Shown here: positions 1 to 6,703 of the stretch, one piece after another | Position numbering within the stretch: the first letter of the stretch is position 1 | Layout: the number at the start of each line of letters is the position of its first letter | IMG/VR virus record: IMGVR_UViG_3300034061_000872 | Span: 1 to 28,225 of that record | From: a virus | Reading direction: 5' to 3' (one strand) | DNA: 28,225 bases | Program-made: the position numbers and the translations under genes | Notes under the pieces: generated by a model | Told to the model about the DNA's origin: nothing | Database searches by the model: none | The model's input: the letters and a program-made list of their open reading frames with translations, nothing else

Positions 1-1599
1 AGAACGATGGGGGTCATGGTGGAAGAAGACCGAGTGGTCTATCAGTGCTTCCACTGCGGAACCTCTGGAGCAATGAGGAAGAAAACATTCATGCAACAAG
101 TCCACATCACCAAGTCAACAGCACCTAAGCACATCGATCCACCCACTGAGCATATCCCCCAGATCGTCACAGACTTTCTGGTTAAACGGGCAATCAATCC
201 CGAGATAGCCAACCAGTTTCCCTTGGTCGGTTCCGAGAAGTACTTCGCAGGGACAGGTCGTTCACCCGCCATCGGGTTTGTGTATGGCGACCCCCGCCAA
301 CCTGAGGCCATCAAGTGGCGCAGCACCGGGGACAAGGAGTTCACTCAGCAAGGCTCTGCCAGATCACTGTTTGGTTTAAACCAACTACCGCAGGACATCA
401 CGGAACTGGTCATCTGCGAAGGCGAGATGGATGTCCTAGCCCTTGCGTCAGCCGGTATCCATGCTGTGTCTGTCCCGAATGGCGCACCCCAGAAGGTGAC
501 CGATGGCAAGGTAGACCCCAAGCAGGACGGTCGCTTCTCGTACATCTGGGACGCACGGGAACTGATTGACAAGGTCGAGCGGGTGGTGTTCTTCCCAGAC
601 CAAGACGAGCCGGGGATGGCGCTGGTCGAGGAACTGGCGAGGCGTATCGGTCGAGCCAAGTGTTGGACGGTCACCCTCCCTGAGAAGGATTCCAACGAGA
701 CCCTCCAGAAACATGGCCCTGAGGCTTTACGAGAAGCCCTATTGGCGGCTAGACCCCTCCCCCTTGAGGGCGTGTACCTCCCAGAGGACTTCAGCCCACA
801 GATCCTTAGCCTCTACGAGCAGGGGGTGGTCAAGGGTGCAAGCACCGGGATGGAATCACTTGATAAGTTGTACACAATACTACCGGGACAACTGTCGGTA
901 GTGACTGGGCTTCCGGGTTCTGGCAAGTCAGAACTCATCGACCAGATATGCGTGAACATCGCCATGCAGAAGGGGTGGCGATTTGCCATTGCGAGTTTTG
1001 AGAACCCACCCCACATGCACATCGCCAAGTTGGCAGAGAAGGTCATTGGTAAACCCTTCTTCGGGGATGACCGGATGACTTCCGACGAGCGCGACTACGC
1101 ACTCGCGTTCCTGAACCAACACTTCGTGTTCCTCCAGTCCCATGACGGTGCGCCCAGTACTGTACAGTCCATCATAGACCGCACCAAACAGGCGGTCATG
1201 AGAATGGGTGTGCGTGGGTTGGTCATCGATCCCTACAACTACCTCGACATGCAAGGTGACAGCGAACATCAAGCCATCAGCAAGATGCTCACCGACATCG
1301 TCCTGTTCTGTAAGTCGCATGAGATTCATGCATGGTTCGTGGCGCACCCTGCCAAGGCATTGCCAGACAGTGGCATCCCCAAGGGACAGCACATCAGCGG
1401 ATCGGCTGCGTGGTTTGCCAAGGCAGACATGGGTGTCACCGTCCATCGCAACAAGAACGATACCCAAGTCCATGTCTGGAAGAGCCGGTTCAAATGGGTC
1501 GGCGCGGTGGGTGACATCGAATTGAACTACGACCTGCCCACCGGCAGATACAGCGACAAGACTGGCGCACCCGATTTGTATGACTGGGGGAACCTGTGA
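1..1599 (+). CDS. Phage primase-helicase (T7 gp4-like), 5' end cut by window
   Basis: Replicative enzyme that primes and unwinds DNA at the phage fork. The reading frame is open to base 1, and the first ATG (7) lies inside a zinc-binding domain of which only the second Cys pair remains (CFHC, residues 14-17 counted from that ATG), so the true start is upstream. A TOPRIM primase core follows (CEGEMD about 137-142, PDQDEPG about 197-203). The RecA/DnaB-like helicase has Walker A GLPGSGKS at 301-308, Walker B GLVIDPYNYLD at 404-414, and a C-terminal HISGSAAWFAKAD segment typical of the family. The stop TGA overlaps the GTG start of the next gene. Domain order is seen directly; the role is known from the T7 gp4/Twinkle family. 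High confidence in function, no information on the missing N terminus. Confidence 0.93.
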   Translation, partial: RTMGVMVEEDRVVYQCFHCGTSGAMRKKTFMQQVHITKSTAPKHIDPPTEHIPQIVTDFLVKRAINPEIANQFPLVGSEKYFAGTGRSPAIGFVYGDPRQPEAIKWRSTGDKEFTQQGSARSLFGLNQLPQDITELVICEGEMDVLALASAGIHAVSVPNGAPQKVTDGKVDPKQDGRFSYIWDARELIDKVERVVFFPDQDEPGMALVEELARRIGRAKCWTVTLPEKDSNETLQKHGPEALREALLAARPLPLEGVYLPEDFSPQILSLYEQGVVKGASTGMESLDKLYTILPGQLSVVTGLPGSGKSELIDQICVNIAMQKGWRFAIASFENPPHMHIAKLAEKVIGKPFFGDDRMTSDERDYALAFLNQHFVFLQSHDGAPSTVQSIIDRTKQAVMRMGVRGLVIDPYNYLDMQGDSEHQAISKMLTDIVLFCKSHEIHAWFVAHPAKALPDSGIPKGQHISGSAAWFAKADMGVTVHRNKNDTQVHVWKSRFKWVGAVGDIELNYDLPTGRYSDKTGAPDLYDWGNL

Positions 1600-2081
1600 G
1601 ACCCATCATCAAACTCGACCCATGGGAGTACGAATGGGCATCACATGTCGGTGCGCGTCGGTTCATAGAGAACTGGTCGCGGGAGAATGCCAAGCACTAC
1701 GACAGCGCGAGGATGGAGGATGACCGTACCGCTCAGGTCGCCGCTTGTGTGGCGGAACTGGCGGTTGCCAAGTACGCCAATCGATACTGGTCTGGTCATG
1801 TCTGGTCGGTTAAACATCACGACACGCACAAAGGCATGGCGGATGTTGGAGATAACATCGAGGTGAAGAGGCTGCGTACCCGTGATAGCGCAGCGGTTCG
1901 ACGGCATCAGGTAGGGAAGGGGCTTGTGCTGTTTGTAGCCAAGCCGGTGATGCCAGAACTAAGGGAGGTAGAAATCTACGGGTGGATTCAGTACGACAGG
2001 GCGTGGGAGTTGGGAACCCCGACAGACTACGACCCTGACAACACCCGTGAGATCGGGCCTGAGAATCTTAAACTGCTGTGA
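1596..2081 (+). CDS. Putative PD-(D/E)XK-type nuclease
   Basis: 161-residue protein starting at GTG (1596) in a GTGA overlap with the primase-helicase stop, so the two are translationally coupled. A helix carrying Glu54 (CVAELAVAKY) is followed by ADVGDNIEVKRLR (about 82-94), giving the Asp83/Asp86 ... Glu89-x-Lys91 signature of PD-(D/E)XK nucleases, and then a hydrophobic strand (GLVLFVAKP). The order Glu helix, Asp, ExK, strand fits the fold. Next to a replicative helicase it may be a recombination or DNA-processing endonuclease, but the substrate cannot be told. The fold assignment is inference from a short motif. It ends four bases before a strong hairpin terminator. Confidence 0.6.
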   Translation: MRPIIKLDPWEYEWASHVGARRFIENWSRENAKHYDSARMEDDRTAQVAACVAELAVAKYANRYWSGHVWSVKHHDTHKGMADVGDNIEVKRLRTRDSAAVRRHQVGKGLVLFVAKPVMPELREVEIYGWIQYDRAWELGTPTDYDPDNTREIGPENLKLL

Positions 2082-2084
2082 GAG

Positions 2085-2115
2085 AACCCCGACCCCCATG
2101 ATGGGAGCCGGGGCT
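2085..2115 (+). terminator. Terminator hairpin between convergent genes
   Basis: Bases 2085-2097 pair with 2103-2115 to give a 13-bp stem (with G-T wobbles) around the 5-base loop ATGAT. It lies between the stop of the rightward nuclease gene (2081) and the stop of the leftward gene ending at 2123. The + side is followed by CTTCTTC, a weak T-rich tract; the - side lacks one, so it works best for rightward transcripts but may block both. Confidence 0.75.
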
Positions 2116-2122
2116 TCTTCAA

Positions 2123-2314
2123 TCAGCGATTGACCTGAATGGTCAGCGGACACAGAGCAGTCACGCTCACCGTCCGCACATGCTCGCTGCCAAGATAGTC
2201 GTAGTAGCACTGCTTGGTCATGCCGGTGTTCCGCTCGTACTTGAGGTACGCCGTACCCGCATAAGCAGACATGCTTGCCAGTGCCATCGCAATCAACATC
2301 ACAGACTTCTTCAT
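2123..2314 (-). CDS. Small exported protein with signal peptide
   Basis: 63 residues. Starts MKKSVMLIAMALASMSAYAG, a classic Sec signal peptide: two lysines, a hydrophobic core, and an AYA-G cleavage site after about residue 19. The mature part is about 44 residues with two cysteines (QCYYDY, ALCPLT) that could form one disulfide in the periplasm. A good ribosome binding site (AAGGAGAG, 2321-2328) precedes the ATG, inside the gap after the upstream gene. It is the last gene of the leftward cluster and stops just before the shared terminator. No family recognised; secretion is a firm inference, the function is unknown. Confidence 0.8.
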   Translation of the reverse strand: MKKSVMLIAMALASMSAYAGTAYLKYERNTGMTKQCYYDYLGSEHVRTVSVTALCPLTIQVNR

Positions 2315-2329
2315 GTCATCTCTCCTTGG

Positions 2330-2548
2330 TTAAACACACTTGGACAGGTAGGCATCAGCCCACTTGAACACTTCTTCTTCGGAACCCTTGAAGTAATTGA
2401 ACTCCTCGCTGTTGGTGAAGGCAACCCAACGATCTTTCCAGACGCGCCCCGGTGAGGGGAACACCCACAGCACAGGGTTCCCGTCGCAGTCAGTGAAAGT
2501 CACTACGGTTCCAGTGGAATTTTCCTCCGCTCTGGTGAAAGTCTGCAT
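2330..2548 (-). CDS. Hypothetical protein, 72 residues
   Basis: Starts at 2548 with a strong ribosome binding site (AAGGAGAA) lying inside the 3' end of the gene upstream, so the two overlap by 59 bases in different frames. The protein is acidic and aromatic-rich (VLWVFPSPGRVWKDRWVAF; C-terminal helix SEEEVFKWADAYLSKCV), suggesting a small globular fold. The stop TAA lies in a GTTTAA motif. No family recognised. Confidence 0.7.
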   Translation of the reverse strand: MQTFTRAEENSTGTVVTFTDCDGNPVLWVFPSPGRVWKDRWVAFTNSEEFNYFKGSEEEVFKWADAYLSKCV

Positions 2549-2876
2549 GGTTCTTCTCCTTTTCCAACTCTGCGAGGTTGAACATCATCACGGTGCAGAT
2601 TCTTTTTCCAATCTCACGCAACTGCTCACGCTCATCCTCATCGTCAGTCTCGTTCATGCGTTCAAGAATCGCTCCAGTGAACTGACTGATGAGACTGATG
2701 ACCATTTCATCCCTAACCTTCATCCGGGTTATGTTCTCAGGGATGATGACAAATCCAAGGTTGCCATCATCAATCTTGACTGCCTCGATGACGGTGTCGA
2801 GGTCGATGTCCTGCATACGGAACCACCGCTCGTCGTGCATCTCGCCAGTCGTCGGATCGATAAACATTCTGCTCAT
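2490..2876 (-). CDS. Hypothetical protein, 128 residues
   Basis: Start at 2876 is fixed by AGGAG followed by GTTTAAAC (2877-2884) directly against the ATG, the same initiation layout used by several late genes on the other strand. The N terminus (FIDPTTGEMHDERWFRMQDID) is followed by an amphipathic, charged helical region (MNETDDEDEREQLREIGKRI). The last about 20 residues overlap the next gene and may be a tail of little constraint. No family recognised. Confidence 0.7.
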   Translation of the reverse strand: MSRMFIDPTTGEMHDERWFRMQDIDLDTVIEAVKIDDGNLGFVIIPENITRMKVRDEMVISLISQFTGAILERMNETDDEDEREQLREIGKRICTVMMFNLAELEKEKNHADFHQSGGKFHWNRSDFH

Positions 2877-2889
2877 GTTTAAACTCCTT

Positions 2890-3072
2890 TCAGAAAGGGG
2901 GGTTGGTTACTTCGATGTCCTCCCATCCATGTGGTGGAGCAATCATCATCTGTTCGATGGACTCGACACGATCAACCAACAATCGTAGGTCGTGTTGGAT
3001 TTTCATCAACGCACGGAGAATCTCCATGTCGATGTCCTGTCCCTGTAGCAACTTGATATCAGCATCGTTCAT
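2890..3072 (-). CDS. Hypothetical small helical protein, 60 residues
   Basis: Predicted mostly alpha-helical (MEILRALMKIQHDLRLLVDRVESIEQMM has a heptad-like pattern of Leu/Ile/Met), so it may form a short coiled coil. ATGA overlap with the stop of the gene upstream (3069-3072) indicates coupled translation. No known family. Confidence 0.65.
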   Translation of the reverse strand: MNDADIKLLQGQDIDMEILRALMKIQHDLRLLVDRVESIEQMMIAPPHGWEDIEVTNPPF

Positions 3073-3314
3073 CGCTGTCCCTCCATTGCGGTCTTGATGA
3101 AGTCGATAGCACTGGCGGTATGTTTCTTCGCCAACTCCGCATCAATCCTAGTCGAGTGGTAGTCCGACCATGCCTTGATGACATCGTCAGTCAGTTGACT
3201 TACTCGTCGCTCATGCTGTCGCTTGAGCAACTCAAATTCTCTGGTCTCTTTTTCGAGTTCAGAACGGATCATTTTATACCTCTCTTTTGCATTCGCAACA
3301 TCTGATTCATTCAT
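3069..3314 (-). CDS. Hypothetical coiled-coil protein, 81 residues
   Basis: Highly charged helix throughout (NAKERYKMIRSELEKETREF, then LLKRQHERRVSQLTDDVI), consistent with a coiled coil. Ribosome binding site AGAGGAA lies just upstream of the ATG at 3314. Its stop overlaps the next ATG by ATGA, and the next protein is also helical, so the pair could be partners; that is a guess from position only. Confidence 0.65.
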   Translation of the reverse strand: MNESDVANAKERYKMIRSELEKETREFELLKRQHERRVSQLTDDVIKAWSDYHSTRIDAELAKKHTASAIDFIKTAMEGQR

Positions 3315-3326
3315 TGATTGTTCCTC

Positions 3327-3566
3327 TTAACGAATCACGGGCAGCGTGTCTGCGTTGCTGTTTGTTGTGAACAATGCACCGGCATCGTTGCCCTCATCGT
3401 CCCGGCTAGGCCACACGAGGTCGCCGTTGTCGAGTTCAAGGATGACAGAGCGGCTGCTCCATCCCAGTCGTTCTGCCTCGTCGTTGGTCAAGTATCGGGC
3501 GGCGACGATGGTTCGACCGACAAGGACAGACTGTGCCTTTTCAACCCAGTAATTTTTGGTACTCAT
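3327..3566 (-). CDS. Hypothetical protein, 79 residues
   Basis: The start is taken at 3566 (MSTKNYWVEKAQ...), not the upstream ATG at 3593, because AGAGGAGA sits at proper distance before 3566 and the upstream ATG would lie inside the small membrane-protein gene just before it. The sequence looks like a small beta-rich domain (GRTIVAARYLT, SVILELDNGDLVWPSRDDEG). No function recognised. Confidence 0.7.
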   Translation of the reverse strand: MSTKNYWVEKAQSVLVGRTIVAARYLTNDEAERLGWSSRSVILELDNGDLVWPSRDDEGNDAGALFTTNSNADTLPVIR

Positions 3567-3567
3567 T

Positions 3568-3672
3568 TCACATCTCCTCTTTGTGCATTGCAATTTTCAC
3601 AACGGCGATTGCCATCACGATGCCAGATAAAATCACGACTGACAGCGCGTACAGGTGTTCAAGTATGGTCAT
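3568..3672 (-). CDS. Small single-span membrane protein, 34 residues
   Basis: A short frame starting at 3672, overlapping the upstream stop by ATGA. The product MTILEHLYALSVVILSGIVM... has one hydrophobic stretch of about 20 residues (ALSVVILSGIVMAIAVVKIA) and a charged tail (HKEEM), the look of a one-pass inner-membrane peptide. The ribosome binding site of the next gene lies in its last codons, and the next ATG starts one base after its stop. Coding is supported by the coupling at both ends. Possible roles include a small effector of host membrane functions; no lysis partner is visible nearby. Confidence 0.6.
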   Translation of the reverse strand: MTILEHLYALSVVILSGIVMAIAVVKIAMHKEEM

Positions 3673-3881
3673 GCTGCCTCCAGAATCTGAATGACTCTGT
3701 TCCTGCATCGGGCAACTTCAATTTCAGACAGAGCCTTCGACAGGTCTTGTGCGATAGCCGTTGCGTCACTAGAACCCTGCTCGTCTGGCGCGGTGATGGC
3801 AAGCACGAGGGCGAGGGTCAGCGCGTCTTCGGTAGTCTGAGGTTCTGGCAATTTGAGTTTGGTGAAATCTATTTTTCTCAT
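3669..3881 (-). CDS. Hypothetical protein, 70 residues
   Basis: Ribosome binding site CAGGAGAG lies 6 bases upstream of the ATG at 3881. N-terminal basic stretch MRKIDFTKLKLPEP, then an alanine/leucine-rich helical region (TEDALTLALVLAITAPDE; AQDLSKALSEIEVARCRNRV). Not hydrophobic enough for a confident membrane span. No family recognised. Confidence 0.65.
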   Translation of the reverse strand: MRKIDFTKLKLPEPQTTEDALTLALVLAITAPDEQGSSDATAIAQDLSKALSEIEVARCRNRVIQILEAA

Positions 3882-3894
3882 GTCACTCTCCTGT

Positions 3895-4074
3895 TTAAAT
3901 GCTGATGGTTTTCTGATCGATGATGACGGTCATGCCCATACCCTTGATGTCTGCAAGGTTTTGGACATCGAATGTCTTCTGTCGCATCAGGTCTGCAAAC
4001 TTCTGCGCGAGGTCGTTGACCGGATAGAACTTGAAGTTCCCGTAGACAACGCGCTGCTCGACGATGATGTTCAT
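3895..4074 (-). CDS. Hypothetical protein, 59 residues
   Basis: Starts at 4074 with an ATGA overlap to the gene upstream; protein MNIIVEQRVVYGNFKFYPVN... through ...MTVIIDQKTISI. Alternating beta-strand pattern at both ends with a helix in the middle (DLAQKFADLMRQK). An overlapping longer frame in this stretch (to 4111) has arginine/histidine-rich non-protein-like composition and is rejected. The stop TAA lies within TTTAAAC. Confidence 0.7.
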   Translation of the reverse strand: MNIIVEQRVVYGNFKFYPVNDLAQKFADLMRQKTFDVQNLADIKGMGMTVIIDQKTISI

Positions 4075-4265
4075 TGTGCGTCTCCTTCGTTGAGTCGGGC
4101 GGGGTCAGCACTGACCCATTTCATCCAGTCGCTGACAACTTGCCGCGCTTCCTTGCGAGTCAGGTCAAACATACTTTCGACATGCGGTGCTGCGCCAAAC
4201 ATGTTGACTGCGCCAGATGCGCGAAGTTGGTTGAGGTAGTGGAACTCAGGGCGAACTTCGGTCAT
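4071..4265 (-). CDS. Conserved phage small protein, 64 residues
   Basis: Two in-frame ATGs (4271, 4265). The second is chosen because GGAG is only about 2 bases before the first but about 8 before the second. The protein contains NMFGAAPHVESMFDLTRKEARQVV-type sequence followed by SDWMKWV; the pattern NMFGA ... F.L...EA ... WM is one I associate with small conserved proteins in many phages, of unknown function, with a helix-turn-helix-like arrangement. A DNA-binding role is possible but not shown. Confidence 0.7.
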   Translation of the reverse strand: MTEVRPEFHYLNQLRASGAVNMFGAAPHVESMFDLTRKEARQVVSDWMKWVSADPARLNEGDAQ

Positions 4266-4290
4266 GGTCATGTCTCCTATTTGTGGAAGA

Positions 4291-4312
4291 GGCGGGGTGG
4301 CAGTCCCCCGCC
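4291..4312 (-). other. Intergenic hairpin in leftward operon
   Basis: GGCGGGG (4291-4297) pairs with CCCCGCC (4306-4312) around an 8-base loop, in the 54-base gap between two leftward genes. On the - strand it is followed by TCTTCC, so it could be a weak terminator or an mRNA-stabilising hairpin. Confidence 0.5.
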
Positions 4313-4319
4313 GGGGTGG

Positions 4320-4580
4320 TCAGATGGTTTTGCGGCGATGCTCTGCAATCTTGCGCTTGGCCCACTTAATAGCGGCCTGTTGCGCTTCGGCGTATGACCG
4401 GAAGTAACGGTAGCGGGTGGAGCCATCGCCGTTTGCACGAGTCACCAACATCGCACTGCCGTTGGGTTCCACCGAAATCTTGGCGGCGAACTGACGGCCC
4501 AAATAATCCTTCGGTAAAGCGTTGTTCTTGACAATTGCGACGAGGGTGCCGGTGTTCTTGTAGGTTTCGATAAATTCCAT
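4320..4580 (-). CDS. Hypothetical protein, 86 residues
   Basis: Good ribosome binding site (CAGGAGAC) before ATG 4580. The product has an N-terminal beta region (FIETYKNTGTLVAIVKN) and a basic helical C terminus (AEAQQAAIKWAKRKIAEHRR) with net positive charge, so nucleic-acid contact is conceivable. No family recognised. Confidence 0.7.
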   Translation of the reverse strand: MEFIETYKNTGTLVAIVKNNALPKDYLGRQFAAKISVEPNGSAMLVTRANGDGSTRYRYFRSYAEAQQAAIKWAKRKIAEHRRKTI

Positions 4581-4594
4581 GGTCGTGTCTCCTG

Positions 4595-4837
4595 TTAGAT
4601 GCTGTTCAAAACGATCTTCGCGATACGGGCGAGGCGCACTGCCTCATCGTCGCCACCCGCAGCAGACTCAGGGATGCCGTCGAGGTACTCGTAGCAGAAT
4701 TGCAGCGCGGCGTGGAGGTCTGGCGCGGCTGCTGCGATTCGCTCCTCACGGGCGACCTCACGCTCGTACTGCGTGTCGCTGATTGCCTTTTCCATGTTGA
4801 CGGGGATGCGATTGATGGCGATGTACTTGAAGGTCAT
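4595..4837 (-). CDS. Hypothetical phage protein, 80 residues
   Basis: First gene after the promoter at 4865-4893; ribosome binding site AGGAGC before ATG 4837. Contains an AAAPDLHAALQFCYEYL segment, a pattern (AAPDL..AL......L) common in small phage proteins of unknown function, then an acidic turn and a short C-terminal helix (AVRLARIAKIVLNSI). Confidence 0.7.
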   Translation of the reverse strand: MTFKYIAINRIPVNMEKAISDTQYEREVAREERIAAAAPDLHAALQFCYEYLDGIPESAAGGDDEAVRLARIAKIVLNSI

Positions 4838-4864
4838 GTCGTTGCTCCTGTGTCGATGTTGAGT

Positions 4865-4893
4865 AGTATAGTCGATAACAAGTAATCATGCAA
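4865..4893 (-). promoter_or_regulatory. Sigma-70-like promoter, leftward, internal to the cluster
   Basis: On the - strand: TTGCAT (4888-4893), a 17-base spacer, and TATACT (4865-4870). Both boxes are near consensus and the spacing is optimal. It lies in the largest gap inside the leftward cluster, about 30 bases before the 80-residue gene, and would drive the small genes down to 2123 apart from the upstream operon. Confidence 0.75.
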
Positions 4894-4900
4894 GCAAAAG

Positions 4901-4924
4901 GGGGGAGGGGCGGCTCATGCCGCC
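4901..4924 (-). terminator. Possible terminator overlapping the VWA-like gene's stop
   Basis: On the - strand GGCGGC (4919-4924) pairs with GCCGCC (4909-4914) around the loop ATGA, which contains the stop codon, followed by C-rich sequence and TTTT. The stem is only 6 bp but all G-C. Together with the promoter just downstream it would split the leftward cluster into two transcription units. Confidence 0.45.
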
Positions 4925-5703
4925 GCCGCCGCCCGTTGCCAAAGTTTCATCACCGTCTGGACTGCGCGTTCAGGGGTCGAATACTCGTCGCCGCTGATGT
5001 TCGGGATGGCGAGGTCGCAGTCCCTGCACTCGTCTGCGAAGTGGGTAGAGACCCCGTATGAATCCACCACGCTAGGGGTCATGAATTCCAAGACCCGAAA
5101 GAAGAACCGGCGCAGCATGATGGGCGTTGCAAAGCACAGCCCGACCCTATCCATGTCGATGGGTTCCTCAGGTCGTTTAACCGTGACAGACCAGACGAAC
5201 TTGTCATTGCTCCTGAAATCGTTGCCGTGCTTGATTGCAATCAACTCGACACGCCGACCGGACAGTTGAATCCGGTCGATGAGCGAGACGATAGCGACAC
5301 CACGGTTTACGATGTCCTGTGCGTCCACATGGCAGTTAGCCGACATGTTCACGGCGATGCGGACGATGGGCGACGGTGACGGCGGTGCGATGTCGGACAT
5401 GGCGAACATGTCCTCCGGAACACCGGCTGCATTCGCCGGGATGCAAGGGAACGCGCCGACCGGAGCCGTGTCCCACATGGGTTCCGGTTCCATCGTCACT
5501 TTGACCGCCGCAGACTCGATTGCAGCGCGTCCAGCGGGGTGACCCTTGACGGCGTACTCCAGTGCATCTTCCCATGTCTCGCAGCCCGACCAGTCAACCC
5601 GACCAACTGACTCCGACCCGCCATCAGCCCAGTTGATTTTGCGGGTGCGGAGGTCATGGACAAACTCGTCCCATGATTCTGCGGTGTAGCGGTAAACGGT
5701 CAT
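4915..5703 (-). CDS. VWA-like (DUF7192-like) partner of the AAA+ ATPase
   Basis: 262 residues from the ATG at 5703, which overlaps the ATPase stop by ATGA; an upstream extension is rejected because that ATG lies deep in the ATPase gene. Residues 1-60 (YRYTAESWDEFVHDL... ETWEDALEYAVKGHPAGR) form one conserved-looking block. Residues 113-157 (IVRIAVNMSAN ... IVSLIDRIQLSGRRVELIAIK) have the strand-motif-helix-strand plan of a von Willebrand A domain, with NMSAN where the DxSxS metal site would be, so metal binding is probably altered. It resembles what I know as DUF7192 proteins. MoxR-type ATPases usually pair with VWA proteins, which supports the reading. It would act as an adaptor that links the ATPase to its target; the target is unknown. 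Confidence 0.65.
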   Translation of the reverse strand: MTVYRYTAESWDEFVHDLRTRKINWADGGSESVGRVDWSGCETWEDALEYAVKGHPAGRAAIESAAVKVTMEPEPMWDTAPVGAFPCIPANAAGVPEDMFAMSDIAPPSPSPIVRIAVNMSANCHVDAQDIVNRGVAIVSLIDRIQLSGRRVELIAIKHGNDFRSNDKFVWSVTVKRPEEPIDMDRVGLCFATPIMLRRFFFRVLEFMTPSVVDSYGVSTHFADECRDCDLAIPNISGDEYSTPERAVQTVMKLWQRAAAAA

Positions 5704-6701
5704 GCTGCTTTCCTCTTGGGCATGTTGGATCGAACCTTGTCGATGTCGAGCGCGGACAGGTTGCGGGTCAGTACGAGTTCCTCGACACGGTTCCAGTCGA
5801 GACCGGCTGACAGCAACTTGCCACCCTTGATGGATGCACGGGGCGACACTACATGGCGCAACTTCAACTCGCGCACTGCCTTGCGGAACGCTTGGACATG
5901 GCGCGTCCACTGGTCATTGGGCGAGATGGCGAGTTCCAGACGCTCGTCATAGTCCATCGCGACAAACGAGAACCGGTCGAGGGTCGCGGCATCCAACTGC
6001 GACCGCCCGACATACTGGGCATCAGCACCGGCTCCGAAGGTATTCGCAGCGGCGATGATGACGAAGTCGGCGTGGCGTTTAACCGTGCCGCAGGGGAATG
6101 CGGCGAGGTCATTGGCAGCGATGGCGTTGAACGCGAGCAGTGCCTGAGCGGACGATGCGTCAATCTCGTCGAACAGGAACACGCCCCCGCCCACATAGGC
6201 ACGGTACAGGTCGGTCTCCATGTACTTGCCTTCGGCGTTGATGAACCCTTGCAACTGATACGCCATGCCGACAGCGCCGGTCGAGTAGAACGGCAGTTCC
6301 AGTGCGTCAGCAGCCTGAGCCGCGATGGTCGTTTTGCCTGACCCCGCAGGGCCGACGAGGTACACATTCTCGCGAACAGACAGGGCGGCGAGGACATCCG
6401 CGAACACTGCGTGACGGTGACCCGCAGGGAGGGTACGGATGGTCGCACCCTGCTTGATTTCAATCCGCACAGGGCGGTGCTGCTCGACCGCAGCGACTGC
6501 CGCAGCAATGGCATCACGGCGGATGCCTTCGATGGTCTCAGCGTCAAGGGACGCAGCAGCCACCGGGGCGGGGTCAACCCCGTTCCAAATGGCGACGAGG
6601 ACATCGTCGGATGCGTTGGGCGACTTGCCCTGCCGCACGGCATGCATCTTCAGGTACGAACGGTCAGAGTCGCTGAGGGGCAGCGAGAAGGTGCGATTCA
6701 T
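5700..6701 (-). CDS. MoxR/CobS-like AAA+ ATPase
   Basis: 333 residues. The ATG at 6701 (MNRTFSLPLSDSDRSYL) is preceded by GGAGG at good distance, so earlier in-frame ATGs are rejected. Walker A GPAGSGKT at 117-124, Walker B VFLFDEID at 174-181, sensor-1 Asn in AAANTFG (about 220), arginine finger LDRF (241-244) and a sensor-2-like SPRAS (286-290). The pattern fits the MoxR/CobS/NorQ group of hexameric ATPases, which use ATP to remodel protein complexes together with a VWA-domain partner; the next gene is a VWA-like candidate. The N-terminal about 100 residues are variable and helical. Two bases separate it from the peptidase stop. The family call is firm; the substrate is unknown. Confidence 0.85.
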   Translation of the reverse strand: MNRTFSLPLSDSDRSYLKMHAVRQGKSPNASDDVLVAIWNGVDPAPVAAASLDAETIEGIRRDAIAAAVAAVEQHRPVRIEIKQGATIRTLPAGHRHAVFADVLAALSVRENVYLVGPAGSGKTTIAAQAADALELPFYSTGAVGMAYQLQGFINAEGKYMETDLYRAYVGGGVFLFDEIDASSAQALLAFNAIAANDLAAFPCGTVKRHADFVIIAAANTFGAGADAQYVGRSQLDAATLDRFSFVAMDYDERLELAISPNDQWTRHVQAFRKAVRELKLRHVVSPRASIKGGKLLSAGLDWNRVEELVLTRNLSALDIDKVRSNMPKRKAA

Positions 6702-6703
6702 GT

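Noticed and set aside
928-1473. Antisense frame (181 residues) in the helicase gene
   Set aside because: Opposite the Walker A/B coding region; no independent support.
3878-4111. 77-residue leftward frame
   Set aside because: His/Arg-rich nonsense composition; the 59-residue frame at 3895-4074 is coupled on both sides and looks like protein.
5864-6643. 259-residue leftward frame inside the ATPase gene
   Set aside because: Ser/Pro/Arg/Thr-rich with no motifs; the ATPase frame has all the family motifs.
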